Source: Musa acuminata AAA Group (lineage: Eukaryota; Streptophyta; Magnoliopsida; Zingiberales; Musaceae). From it: a stretch of DNA of 64,000 nucleotides. The translations under genes and the position numbers were made by a program. Of this stretch, positions 10,886-21,387 are shown piece after piece; within the stretch, counting starts at the first letter, position 1, and the number at the start of each line of letters is the position of its first letter. Where the stretch lies: the NCBI RefSeq assembly GCF_036884655.1, contig NC_088356.1, forward strand, positions 18,801,501 to 18,865,500, given 5' to 3'. The notes beneath the pieces were generated by a model, which saw only the letters and a program-made list of their open reading frames with translations, ran no database searches and was not told where the DNA came from.

Positions 10886-11464
10886 TCTTTATCTCAGCAC
10901 ATTAAAAAATGACAGCTCATCAGCATATTCTCTGCACAAAGTTAAAGCTGTTTCAAGGTGCTTTTCTTCAAGACAAAGGAATGCATTAAAGAAGTTGGTT
11001 GGCAGCTGTGAACATTTCTTCATTACTAAGGAGTGCATTAAAATAGTTGGTTAGAAGCTGTAAACACTTAATTTCAAAATTCCCTATGCATGAAGGGTTG
11101 TTTCATGCACTAGTATTTATTTTGGTGTTTAGGACTTAGAAAGGACTTTAGAAACTGATAATATCTGGGCAGAAGCTCTTGGAGAACCCCTTAAACTCTG
11201 TATCTCTTGGATGCGTCCTTGAGTGGTGAGTCTTTTATTTTCTAGTTCTGTATCCTCGTTTAATTTCCGTTGGGTGGTGAACTTTCTGTATCCCATTGCG
11301 ATTTTAAACTTGGTGGTGAGCTACTTTTCATTTTTATCTACGCTGCTTCGTTAGTGCTTCTGGTATCAGTTCTTCCTTGTCTACTATGACATTTTCTATC
11401 TGAACAAATTTTCCATCGGTGTTATTTGGAAATCCATTCTGCATTTTTACCCTCCCCGGTATCA
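10795..11464 (+). repeat. F 3' LTR
   Basis: This 670-bp copy is nearly identical to 5779-6448 and is followed by the target duplication AGAGG. Confidence 0.93.
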
Positions 11465-11589
11465 AGAGGGCTCAAGTAGGAAAGGGCTACCCGTGGATGG
11501 AGTCGAGAACTCATCACGACGTGGAGCCACCACTGAGTTAATCCTCACATGCACTATGCTAGAGTACGACGTTTGAGCTTCTATTTCAT

Positions 11590-11800
11590 ATTTGTTCTTT
11601 GATATGTTCTGAAATGCTTCTTATGCTTCCGAAATATTTCCATATGCCATTGATATATTCTGAAGCATTTCATTCACCATTGATATGTTCCGAGCTGTTT
11701 CATATGCCATAGATATCCAAAATGCTCCTTACGTCTTTGTTATGCCTCGAAATTATCATATGTCATCGATATGCTCCTTATGCCAATGATATGCTCCAAT
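11590..11800. repeat. Imperfect tandem repeat inside solo LTR E
   Basis: Units of about 45-55 bp resembling CATATGCCATTGATATGTTCCGAA occur about five times with many differences. The block lies in the right half of the solo LTR. Confidence 0.6.
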
Positions 11801-12663
11801 TTCCTTTCTCCTATTGTTATGTCTAATGCCTGTTTTTAAACGAGGTAAACCTTTGTGATTTTATATCAAATGAGATGACTTCAAATGAACACTTGTATTT
11901 CTGCTTTTGTTATCTTGATACTAAGCCTGCTTGAACTTCTCCTATCGCCATGGATATGTTAGTCGCTTGCTGAGCTCTTTATGCTTACCCCGTTGCTATA
12001 TAAATTTTTCAGAGTAGCTTGTTATGCACTGAAAAGCTAGAATTGGGTTGAGGCAGTGGAAAGCTAGAAGATTTTGGGGCAAATCTTTCGTAATTAATAA
12101 GTTGATATTGTATAAGTTCTTTTGTGTGTATCAACGACAAATCTAGATTGATGTATCTTGTAAATATTTGGAAAGTACCTCTTGCGTTGGGATTTTGGGA
12201 ATGTTAAAGTTTAAACTGTGTAATGATATAAACATGTAATACATGTTGGTTTTGTGATTGTATAGATTGCTACGCTTATGGATTTATGATGTGGTTATGG
12301 TTTAGTTGAGTTAGCTTTGGATTTTGTGAATCATTAAGTGATATTATAGTATGATTATAAACTGCACAGGTTTTATGAATTGGAAAATTATAGATATGAA
12401 TGACCTGAATGTTTTCTCAGTATCCTCAAATGTGTGAACGGATCCTGGAATGAATTGTTGTTGAATCTTTGAGTGAAGTGGATTATGATTTATGTAACGT
12501 ACAAGTTTATGAATTGTGAATGTTGATTTTGAATGATTCTTAGTATCCTCAAATTGTTAGATTGGATCCTGGATTGAATTGATGATGAATTATAATATTA
12601 TTGATTTTAGATAGGGTCACACCTCCTGAATGTGATAATTCGGGGGGGGGGCGTGACACATGG

Positions 12664-13789
12664 AGGGAGAGCGCTTGGTCGTGAAAGGGGCCGAGGAGGT
12701 GGAGAATGCAGAGGCAATCTCCAAGTACCGAGACAAGGCTGAAGGGCAGAGGCCGAAGAACTTCATAAGACCGGTGTCATTGTGTTTCTCATCAAAATAG
12801 CCGAAAGTGAAGGACTTCGGGTCATGCAAGAGTGCATAACCAAGGAACGAAGCAGGAAGTACGCGGTGCTGTACTTTTACTACTCAACAGAGTAGGCGGC
12901 AGGGTTGATGGAGAAGACAGTACAATCCCAGAGGCAACCAAACCTATGAGAGAATTACTCCAAGTTGGGGTGAAAACTTCCTGCATTCCAGAAGTTCGAT
13001 GGCATTGAGAAGGTGAATCACAATAGCTAACTCAACGCAAGGAGTGCAAACACTTCAAGTGCATCAGAAGTGTGAGCAAAGAGCAAGCGAAGGCCAGTAA
13101 CCAGCTCGATGCATGAAGTACAACCTCGAGGAGGTGGGCGAAGTCAAGTAACCTTTGCCTTCTCAACTCTTAAGAGAATTAGCGAAACCGAGTAACCCAA
13201 TTCTCTTATCTATCTAACAGAGGAGCTCTGCACAAGTTCAAAGACCATTCGAAGATAATGAAAGACAATAGTTGTCAAATCCTCACCAATGGTGATCAGT
13301 GCTACTGAGAGTAGATTGTCCGCTTCATTTCCCAACGAAATGCCAATCGAAAGCGAAAGTGATGCGAACCTACTTGGATGTGACAACTAAGTGAAAGAAG
13401 AGTCAATGAGCAAATTTTATGGAGGAAGGACCCAAAACTTCAGAAGTTTGCGAGACGATGCTCGTTAAAGCTCCAACAAGCATCCACCCAGTTCAAGAAG
13501 CATGAGGAATTTGAGAGACTGGTGCAGTAAGGATGGTCTTTTCCTTCATTTGGAGGATCCGCAGGAATCAACAATGATCAACACAACTCAGCTAACCCCA
13601 CACCAGAGTCGGAGTCATTAGTGAGTTGAAGCAGCATGGCGGATCAATTGTTCGACTACTCAAAAACAATAGTGGAGAGCAGCTAGGAGCCAAGAGGCAC
13701 ATTGTAGCTAGAGCAGAAGATTGAAGACTCAGCAAAGGCGAGGAGTTGCAGTGTCGACAAAGGCTTCAACGAGGACGTCGAAGGAATAA
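12664..13789 (+). other. Noncoding internal region of element L, right segment
   Basis: There is no gene in this stretch. The sequence resumes the purine-rich, coding-free interior of L after E and leads to the polypurine tract. No open frame above about 70 codons and no motif were seen. Confidence 0.65.
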
Positions 13790-13800
13790 GTGGGGGAGAA
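13790..13800 (+). promoter_or_regulatory. L polypurine tract
   Basis: GTGGGGGAGAA directly precedes the LTR start TGTCACAGAC, the expected position for the second-strand primer. It fixes the plus orientation of L. Confidence 0.8.
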
Positions 13801-14215
13801 TGTCACAGACAAACTTCTAAATAAGATGTTTGAGGTAATGCTTATGTATGTCCGTGTCTTTTGGCATGTTCATGCCTTATACAACATGTAGAGGGGCGAC
13901 TAAAGGCTTAATAGTCCCATTTTAGTTGGGTTGGTGGCCTCGTTAGGCTTGTAAATAAAGGTTGTGTCATGTGGACATGTGCGAGAGATTCTTGGTTTGT
14001 AATGGACCATTTTACCCTTTGTTGTGCCACTGTTCAGAGCTTGTAAAGTCTGTTTGTAATTTGCAATGTCTATGAAGTGTTTTTCGGAGATGTTTGCTTG
14101 TAAAGTGTTTTTGTTGGTCCTAAGGGACAATGGGAGGCTTCGGGGAGGCCGACCTTTGCGGACGAACACGCAAGGGTGCCGCACGACTTAGGCAAAACTA
14201 GCTAAGTCCGTGACA
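13801..14215 (+). repeat. L 3' LTR (415 bp)
   Basis: It starts TGTCACAGAC and ends AAGTCCGTGACA, giving a 6-bp terminal inverted repeat TGTCAC/GTGACA. The GC-rich leader of chromovirus C begins directly after it. Confidence 0.82.
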
Positions 14216-14618
14216 GCGAGGAAGGCGACAATCGGCGGCTGCTGCTGCGACCCAAGGGGAGGCGGGCGGTGGTGGAGAGGCAGCGGTGGTGGCGCGGCTG
14301 GGAGCAGCGTCACCAACGATCACCGAGGAGGAAAGGTCGAGTGGCTGCGCTGCGACGCAAGGGGAGGCGGGCGACGGCAGTAGGGCTGGGATGGACGTTG
14401 GTAGTGTCGTCTCCTGGCCGGGGAACAGCGGCGGCGGTGGTTGCCGGCTGGGAAGCGGGGCGATGGTGGGCGCTGGTCGGAGAGCAACAGCAGCGGGTGG
14501 GCTGGCCGGAAGCAGGGGACGCAAGGGTGGCTGCGGCTTCTTCTTCCGCCGCAGGGGTGGCAGGGGAAGCAGGGGACGAGGAGGTCGAGCGGTGGTCGAA
14601 GGTCGCTGGCTAGGGAAA
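14216..14618 (-). other. GC-rich leader of chromovirus C, distal segment
   Basis: On the minus strand this is a C-rich leader full of CCGCC, CAGCC and CCACC, like the leaders of A and B. It is split from 22572-22659 by S2 with the duplication GGAAA. Open frames of 110-150 codons on both strands come from base composition and I do not consider them genes. C gag would lie left of L, outside the window. Confidence 0.65.
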
Positions 14619-15796
14619 TGTTGAATCTCGAATTTTGATGATAAAATCAATTGATGGGTTAATTGATCTAATCCATATTATTGAGCTAAGTGTGTAGGAT
14701 TAACTACGATAACCAGAAAACACAAAGTAAGTATACCGGAGTCAAGTTCGATGGATGTTTAAGAGTCCGAAGATTCGTCGGAGATGTTGTCGGAACCAAT
14801 CGAGAAGAAATCGGGAACCTGTCGGAATTTTCGAAAGTTCGCCGAAGAGATCGTCGGAGGCTCTCAGAGATCACCGAGAAGGCTCGGCTACTCGTTAAAG
14901 TCATCACAAGTTCGGGAGCTTGCTGGGAGTCCGTCGGAAGAAGTTCGTCGGAAAGCTCGCTGAAACAAGACTCGACGTTCGCGGTTGAAAGCTTGCTTAG
15001 GATGTGTTTTGTTATGTAGTTCACTTGTAATTAGGATTAGGATTAAGAGATAATCCTATATCCTGGTTAGGGGTCAACTGGGCCCAAAATTAGACTTGGT
15101 TTGGGCTAAATTTGAAGCCCAAACAATCAACCGAAGAGTCTGGCGGAGGCACCGCCCAGCACTGTCAGTGTCTGACACTGACAGGCGGTGGCACCGCCAG
15201 CATCGGGAACCCAACAAGAATTCAAATTTGGAGCCCAAATTTGAATCCTCTTTGGCCTATAGATACCCCTCAAATCTCAGCTGAGATTACAACTTTTTGA
15301 GCAGCAAGTGATTGAGAGAAAAGTCTTAGAAGAGTCTTTGCCTTTCTTGTTTTCAATTAGCTAGTGTTCACCTCCTTCTTTCTTGCTGAAAATCTGTAAG
15401 AGAGTGAGCCGCTTGTAAAAGTTGTAAGAGGGGTATTTACCCTTCCCTTTGAAGAGATTTGCTAGTGGAAGGTGGGAGCCTCATCGAAGAGGGGCCTCAC
15501 AAGTGGATGTAGGTCATTTGACCGAACCACTGTATAATCGGCATAATCTCTGGTTTGCATTTACTTATTGTCATTTATATTACTGCAAACCATTTGCACT
15601 TTAATGCTATACTGCTTTGTCTCCGTCTTACTTATCTCTTCAAGTTAAAACGCAATCGAAACGGTTTTAAACAAAAACGTTGCTTTTATCATACGAAGTT
15701 TCTGAAAAGTGTTTAAATCGTGAAAAGTTTATCGCACTTCACCACTGCACTAATTCACCCCCCCCCCCCCCTCTTAGTGCCGCTCTGATCCTAACA
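14619..15796 (+). repeat. S2 5' LTR
   Basis: It starts TGTTGAATCTCG and ends GATCCTAACA. It holds a GGCGGTGGCACCGCC palindrome block at about 15130-15202, a weak TATA box (TATAGATACCCC, about 15260) and a 12-13 base C tract near 15758 close to its 3' end. Confidence 0.95.
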
Positions 15797-15798
15797 AT

Positions 15799-15810
15799 TG
15801 GTATCAGAGC
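15799..15810 (+). promoter_or_regulatory. S2 primer-binding site
   Basis: TGGTATCAGAGC lies two bases after the LTR, the initiator Met tRNA type. Confidence 0.92.
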
Positions 15811-15848
15811 AAGGCTCACTCTCATATTTGGTTTAATACCCATAAGAG

Positions 15849-17414
15849 ATGGCTTACTCCGGCATGTATGAGGGTCATTCTATCACACGTCCACCCTTGT
15901 TTAATGGGTCGGATTATACTTATTGAAAGACTCGGATGAGGATCTTCCTCATTTCTATGGATTTCAAGCTTTGGACTATTGTTGAAAACGGATTTCAAAA
16001 ATCTTCTCTTCCGATGAGCGAATGGAATGAATTGGAGAAGAAGGTTTTTGCTTTAAATGCAGAGGCTATGAATATCTTGTTTTGTGCACTAGACAAAAAT
16101 GAATTTAATCGTGTTTCAATTTGTGATTCGGCTTTTGATATTTGGATAACTCTTGAGGTCACTCATGAAGGCACTAGCCGAGTGAAAGAGTCCAAAATCA
16201 ACATCCTTTTGCACTCTTACGAACTTTTCCGAATGAAACCAAGTGAGTCCATCGAAGACATGTACACCCGATTTACGGATGTCATCAATGGACTCAAAGC
16301 TCTTGGTAAAGATTTTACTAACTTTGAACTAGTAACTAAAATCTTAAGATCCCTCCCTAAAAGTTGGGATCCAAAATTTACGGCCATTCAAGAGGCCAAA
16401 GACCTTAAAGCATTCCCTCTTGAAGAACTCATTGGGTCTCTAATGACCTACGAAATGACATGTCAAGCTCATGACGAGCTCGAGAGCCCCCTTCCAAAGA
16501 ACAGGAAGGATATGACACTCAAATCACAAGAAGACCACTTGAAAGGAACATCAAGTGATGAGGACAGTGACAATGACATTGCACTTTTGACTCAAAAATT
16601 TAAAAAAAATTTAAGAAAGAACAAATTTAAAAATAATACAAAAAATAAATTTGAACAAAAAAAGGACCAAGTGATTTGCTATGAATGCAAAAAACCGGGA
16701 CACTACAAGAACAATTGTCCTCAAGCCAAAAAGAGAACATTAAAGAAGAAGGCGCTCAAGGCAACGTGGGATGATTCAAGCGCGTCCGAAGAAGACGAGT
16801 CCAACACCGAGCAAGTTGCTCATTACGCGCTAATGGCTTTAGGAGAAGAGGTATGTGATTTATTTAATGAAGATTTATCTTTTGAAGAACTCTCTATCGC
16901 TTTTCATGAATTATTTGATGAATGTAGAACTATTAGCAAGAAGTTAAGTATCTTAAAGAAAGAGCATGCTTTGCTACAAGATAAGTTTGATAGTCTTCAA
17001 ACTCCTCCATGCTCTAAGTGTGAGCATTTAGAAGCAATAAAAAATAAAAATTTGCTTCTTAAAGAAACCTTAAACAAGTTTAAGGTTGGTAGCAAAGGAT
17101 TAGATATGATCCTTGCACACAAGGGTCACGTCACAAATAGAAATGGAATTGGATTTGTAAAAGGATTACATCATAATCCTACCACTTTCATAAAAGGACC
17201 TACATTACATGTTTCCTCTTATATGAAATGCAACTTCTGTTGCAAATCCAGATATATTGCCTACAAATATCCATTTAGGAAAATTAGTTCACAAAAATTA
17301 ATATGGGTTCCTAAAGGAACTATAAAGGATTCAATAATAAATAACAAAGTTAGTGGATCAATTTTTGAGGCACCCAAAATCAAATGGGTACCTAAAAGTC
17401 ATCCTCTTTTGTAG
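15849..17414 (+). pseudogene. gag: S2 gag (one nonsense codon), ending at an amber codon before protease
   Basis: The natural start is the ATG at 15849 (MAYSGMYEGHSITRPP). TGA at 15924 replaces the TGG found in S1 and S7, after which the frame is open from 15936 for 492 codons. A UBN2-type Gag domain occupies the first half, a CCHC knuckle (CYECKKPGHYKNNC) lies at 16677-16718, and an acidic and coiled-coil region follows. The frame ends at TAG 17412. The same frame continues after the TAG into protease, and S7 has TAG at the homologous place. Confidence 0.9.
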
Positions 17415-17993
17415 ACAAACCCACAAGCTAGGAGCAAGAGATGGTATCTCGATAGTGGATGCCCAAGACATATGACTGGAGATCCATCTCATTTCTCTAT
17501 GCTCACTAGCAAAGAAGAAGGGTACGTCACCTTCGGAGACAACAACAAAGGCAAAATCATTGGCAAGGGAACAATTGGTAACAAATTTAGTTTTTCCATT
17601 GATGATGTTTTACTAGTTGATGGATTGAAACATAATCACTTGAGTATTAGTCAACTATGCGATAAAGGTTATATCGTTAGATTCGAATCAAATATGTGTA
17701 TTATCGAAAAATTAAACAATAACTTGACTATGATTGCATTAAAACAAAATAATGTCTATACCATCAACCTTGATGAACTAAGTAATGAAATATGCTTCTC
17801 CGCTCTAAATGATGATGCTTGGCTTTGGCATAGGAGATTAGGCTATGCAAGCATGAAACTAATATCTAAGATCTCATCTAAAGAATTAGTACGAGGGATT
17901 CCAAATATGAAGTTTACTAAGGACAAAGTATGTGATGCATGTCAACTAGGTAAACAAATAAAAACTAGTTTCAAACCAAAAAAATCAAATTAG
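17415..17993 (+). pseudogene. pol: S2 pol: protease and GAG-pre-integrase domain
   Basis: In frame with gag across TAG 17412, it encodes the copia protease with WYLDSG (catalytic DSG at 17451-17459) and RHMTGD. A GAG-pre-integrase zinc region follows (LWHRRLGYAS...CDACQLGKQ). The frame shifts near 17985 in an A-rich run, compared with S7, which keeps the frame there. Confidence 0.9.
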
Positions 17994-19068
17994 CACCACT
18001 AGACCACTACAATTGATCCATTTGGACTTATTCGGACCAATTGACACAACAAGTCTAGGAGGAAGCAAATATGCGTTTGTAATTATGGATGACTATACTA
18101 GGTACACTTGGACCTATTTCTTAGTCCACAAAAGTGATTGCTTCAAGTGCTTCTCTAAATTTTGTAAACTCACTCAAAACGAAAAAGGTTTCATGATTTC
18201 ATCAATTCGGAGTGATCACGGTGGCAAATTTTAAAACCATGACTTTCAAAATTTTTGTGAAGTTAATGGATACAATCACAACTTCTCCACTCCGAGGAAT
18301 CCCCAACAAAATGGAGTAGTGGAAAGAAAAAATAGAAACCTACAAGAAATTGCAAGAACTATGTTAAATGAACATAATTTACCTAAGTAATTTTGGGCCG
18401 AAACCGTAAATACGGCTTGCTACATCATGAATAGAGTCCTAATAAGACCATCCTTATTAAAAACTCCCTATGAATTGTGGAATAACAAAAAACCAAATAT
18501 TTCCTATTTTAAAGTTTTCTGTTGTAAATGCTTTATTTTGAATGAAATGAATGTCTTAGGAAAATTTGATGCTAAATCCGATGAAGGCATCTTTCTTGGT
18601 TACTCTTCTGTTTCTAAGGCTTTTCGGGTTTTTAATAAAAGAACGTTAGTAATAGAAGAGTCTATTCATGTAGTTTTTAATGAAATTTCTAATTTAAAGG
18701 AAAATGATTTTGATGATGATCTTAGTTTTGATAATTTGAATTTAAATGAACATCCTCCTCAAAATAGCAACTTGGATGCACCTTCTTCCGAAATTTCCTT
18801 ACCCAAGGAATGGAAGTATATAGATGCTCATCCAAAGGAGCTAATTATAGGAGATACATCAAAAGGGGTTCAAACTCGTTCCTCTTTCAAGAATTTTTGT
18901 GCTAATGTCGCCTTCCTTTCTCAAATTGAACCTAAATGCATTGACGAGGCCATAAAAGATGATTTTTGGGTTATTGCAATGCAAGAGGAATTGAATCAAT
19001 TTGAGAGGAATAAGGTATGGAAGCTTGTTCCTAGACCTAGTGACCATTTAGTCATTGGTACTAAATGA
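17994..19068 (+). pseudogene. pol: S2 pol: integrase core and C-terminal region
   Basis: The integrase core shows HLDLFGPID and SDHGGKF with the two catalytic aspartates; the glutamate region (VVERKNRN) follows near 18320. In-frame stops are at 18232 (TAA for CAA), about 18388 and 19066 (TGA for TGG). The C-terminal region carries the FLGYSS and VQTRSS motifs usual in copia integrases. About 36 bp present in S6 is missing just after 19078. Confidence 0.88.
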
Positions 19069-19827
19069 GTCTTTAGAAACAAGGCTAGATTAGTTGCAAA
19101 AGGTTTCAACCAAGAAGAAGGTATCGATTACGAAGAAACCTTCGCTCCCGTGGCTCGATTAGAAGCCATAAGGATACTCCTTGCCTATGCTAGTAGTAAT
19201 AATTTTAAACTATTTCAAATGGATGTCAAAAGTGCTTTCTTGAATGGTTTTATTTCCGAAGAAGTATATGTCGAACAACCTCCCAGATTTGAAAATTCTC
19301 TTCTTCCTAACCATGTATTCAAATTGACTAAGGCCCTCTATGGCTTGAAACAAGCTCCTAGAGCTTGGTATGAAAGGCTTAGTTCCTTTCTTATTTTAAA
19401 TAATTTTACTAAAGGCAAGGTTGATACTACATTGTTTATTAAACATTTTGAAAATAATTTTCTTATTGTGCAAATTTATGTTGACGATATTATTTTTGGC
19501 TCTTCGGATGAATCACTATGTGAATCATTTGCCAAATGTATAAGTCATGAATTTGAAATGAGTTTAATGGGTGAATTAACTTTCTTTTTGGGATTACAAA
19601 TCAAACATCTTAGTGATGGTATATTTCTTAACCAATCTAAATATACATTAGAATTGTTAAAACGATTTAACATGGATAATTCAAAAGCAATAAACACCCC
19701 TATGAGTACTGCGACTAAGTTAGATATGGATGAAAATAGTGAAAATTTCGATCAAAAAACATATAGGGGAATGATAGGTAGTCTACTCTACCTCACCCAA
19801 CTAGACCGGATATTGTGTTTAGTGTAG
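19069..19827 (+). pseudogene. pol: S2 pol: reverse transcriptase
   Basis: It shows [29 protein letters not shown] and the catalytic box YVDDIIFG (aspartates at 19483-19488). A one- or two-base loss near 19800, where S6 and S8 read YLTATRPD, shifts the frame before RNase H. Confidence 0.92.
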
Positions 19828-20426
19828 GACTTTGTGCTAGGTTTCAATCAAATCCTAAATTATCTCATCTTAAAAGTGTTAAAAGAATATTTAGGTATCT
19901 TAAAGGAACTCCAAATCTAGGACTATGGTATCCAAAATCTGAAAATTTTGATTTAATAGATTATGCAGATGCCGATTTTGGCGGATGCAGGATAGATAGA
20001 AAAAGTACATCTGGAACATGCCAATTTTTAGGACATGCACTTGTTTCTTGGACTTCCAAGAAACAAAATTCAGTTGCACTATCTACGGCGGAAGTCGAAT
20101 ACATTGCTGCAAGTGCATGCTGTGCACAAGTTGTTTGGATGAAAAATACATTAGAAGACTATGGAATTCACTTTAAAAAAATTCTCATAAAATATGATAA
20201 TACTAGTGCCATATGTCTTACTAAAAATCCAATTCAGCACTCTAGAACTAAGCACATCGACGTTAGGCATCATTTCATACGCGATCATGTCCTTAACAAT
20301 GATGTTGTTCTAGAATTCATTGACACAAAGCATCAATTAGCAGATATATTTACAAAAGCCTTGAATGAAGACTAATTTGAATTTATTAGAAGGGAATTAG
20401 GTATGTTAAATTGTCCCAAAGAATAA
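19815..20426 (+). pseudogene. pol: S2 pol: RNase H and C-terminus
   Basis: It contains YADADFGG, DRKSTSGTCQFLG and LSTAEVEYIAAS, the copia RNase H signature, and ends with the KHQLADIFTKAL motif. A TAA at 20373 replaces a lysine codon kept in S8. The original stop is probably TAA 20424, after NCPKE. Confidence 0.9.
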
Positions 20427-20984
20427 ACTTGTTTAAATGGATTTTCCGTAAAGTTTTTCATTCTCTCTTCGTTCCTCGATGAATCTGATCATTCTCTTTC
20501 GATTCTAAATGACTTGTTAAATTATCTTATCCTATCTTGAGTCAAACACCGCTCCCATCTGATCAAGATTAATGATTTTATGATATTTTGTGAATCTCGA
20601 AATTGATTTTGATGGCTTGATTATGAGTTTCAAGTTGACAATTTGAATTTAAATGAGTTTGTATTCGAATTATGATCTTGACTTATTGGAGTTACTACTT
20701 GAATTTTTAATCACAATCTCTTCCTTGTACACCTACAATTTTTTATTATAGAAAGAAGAGATTTGATAAAATGGATGAATGTTGAAATTTCCTTTATGAT
20801 GAACTCGGCATAAATATTTTAGCATACTTAATTTTGGATGATAAAATTTTTGTATGATCAATGTTATAATCACAAATTATGTGCTTCAAGTCTCATTCCC
20901 TTTTTGTTGATGACAAAGGGGGAGAAAAGTGATGACTTTTACCATTTTGATAGCATGACTTATATGAATTGCAAAAACTTGTAT

Positions 20985-21076
20985 GAATATCTTATATGCC
21001 TTGCAAAATGCCTTGCAAAATCCTTGAGAATATCTTATATGCCTTGCAAAATGCCTTGCAAAATCCTTGAGAATAT
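20985..21076. repeat. 43-bp tandem duplication in the S2 3' noncoding region
   Basis: A unit containing CTTATATGCCTTGCAAAATG occurs at 20985 and 21028 without change and starts a third time at 21071. Within it, TGCCTTGCAAAA is itself doubled. S8 has a single diverged copy. Confidence 0.9.
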
Positions 21077-21234
21077 CACAAAATTGATTGATCATATTGA
21101 AAGAATGCCTTACATCTATATCATGAAATTCATGTTGAAAATCTTTATCTCCTATCGTAGTAAAAATCGTCCCATATCATTTAACTTATGATTTTCATCG
21201 AAGTTTCACATTTACTATTGTATAATGAGAATAA

Positions 21235-21350
21235 CGATAAGTTCTACGGTTAGAACTTATCGGTTTATGCTTGAATTCAATGGATGAAATTCAAGTGTTT
21301 TCATCTTCTCATAATATGGCATATATATAGGGGGAGTTATGTTTAACTCC
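21235..21350 (+). promoter_or_regulatory. S2 three-hairpin cluster before the 3' LTR
   Basis: Hairpin 1 pairs CGATAAGTTC (21235) with GAACTTATCG (21253), 10 perfect pairs. Hairpin 2 pairs CTTGAATT (21270) with AATTCAAG (21288). Hairpin 3 pairs GGAGTTA with TAACTCC at 21333-21350. The order recurs in S4, S5 and S8, and in altered form in S3. A function in packaging, RNA end formation or second-strand priming is only a guess. Confidence 0.8.
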
Positions 21351-21373
21351 GTCATCAATTGATTGTCATTATC

Positions 21374-21386
21374 AAAAAGGGGGAGA
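21374..21386 (+). promoter_or_regulatory. S2 polypurine tract
   Basis: AAAAAGGGGGAGA lies just before the 3' LTR start at 21388. Confidence 0.9.
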
Positions 21387-21387
21387 T

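Larger units (their letters stand above)
5779..11464 (+). mobile_element. Full-length chromovirus-type gypsy element F
   Basis: It has two 670-bp LTRs, a primer-binding site, gag, protease, RT, RNase H, integrase and a polypurine tract, in gypsy order. The target duplication AGAGG is perfect (5774-5778 and 11465-11469). The LTRs differ at four positions by my count, so this is the youngest dated insertion here. Five in-frame stops break gag-pol. The integrase frame runs into the 3' LTR, a feature reported for the centromeric CRM clade; membership in that clade is my inference. Confidence 0.93.
4472..12658. mobile_element. Solo LTR E (gypsy type, about 2.5 kb) split by element F
   Basis: The sequence starts TGTAACATCCCCC and ends GGGGCGTGACA, typical gypsy LTR ends. 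It is flanked by CATGG on both sides (4467-4471 and 12659-12663). Removing F and one AGAGG copy leaves about 2.5 kb without any coding motif, so this is one LTR left after recombination between two. A TATA-like CTATATAAAT at 11996-12005 favours plus orientation, weakly. The internal sequence of L continues on both sides. Confidence 0.85.
2922..14215 (+). mobile_element. Coding-free LTR element L (3' part, with nested insertions)
   Basis: Two flanks join into one noncoding element: 2922-4471 and 12664-14215. It ends with a polypurine tract and a 415-bp LTR. I see no Gag, protease, RT or integrase motif on either strand in about 2.7 kb of internal sequence; the short ORFs are noise. The 5' LTR and primer site are outside the window, on the far side of S1. 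It resembles a large retrotransposon derivative moved by enzymes of another element. The base after the LTR starts GCGAG (14216-14220), its presumed target duplication. Confidence 0.75.
20427..21387 (+). other. S2 3' noncoding region
   Basis: There is no gene here: about 960 bp of AT-rich sequence between pol and the 3' LTR. It has an internal polypurine-like motif (GTTGATGACAAAGGGGGAG, about 20909-20928), a 43-bp duplication, three hairpins and the final polypurine tract. No accessory ORF like that of S5 is present. Confidence 0.8.

Noticed and set aside
14198..14650. Proline/alanine-rich ORF of 150 codons on the minus strand and arginine-rich ORFs on the plus strand
   Set aside because: GC-rich chromovirus leader; ORFs on both strands arise from composition and one crosses the S2 boundary.
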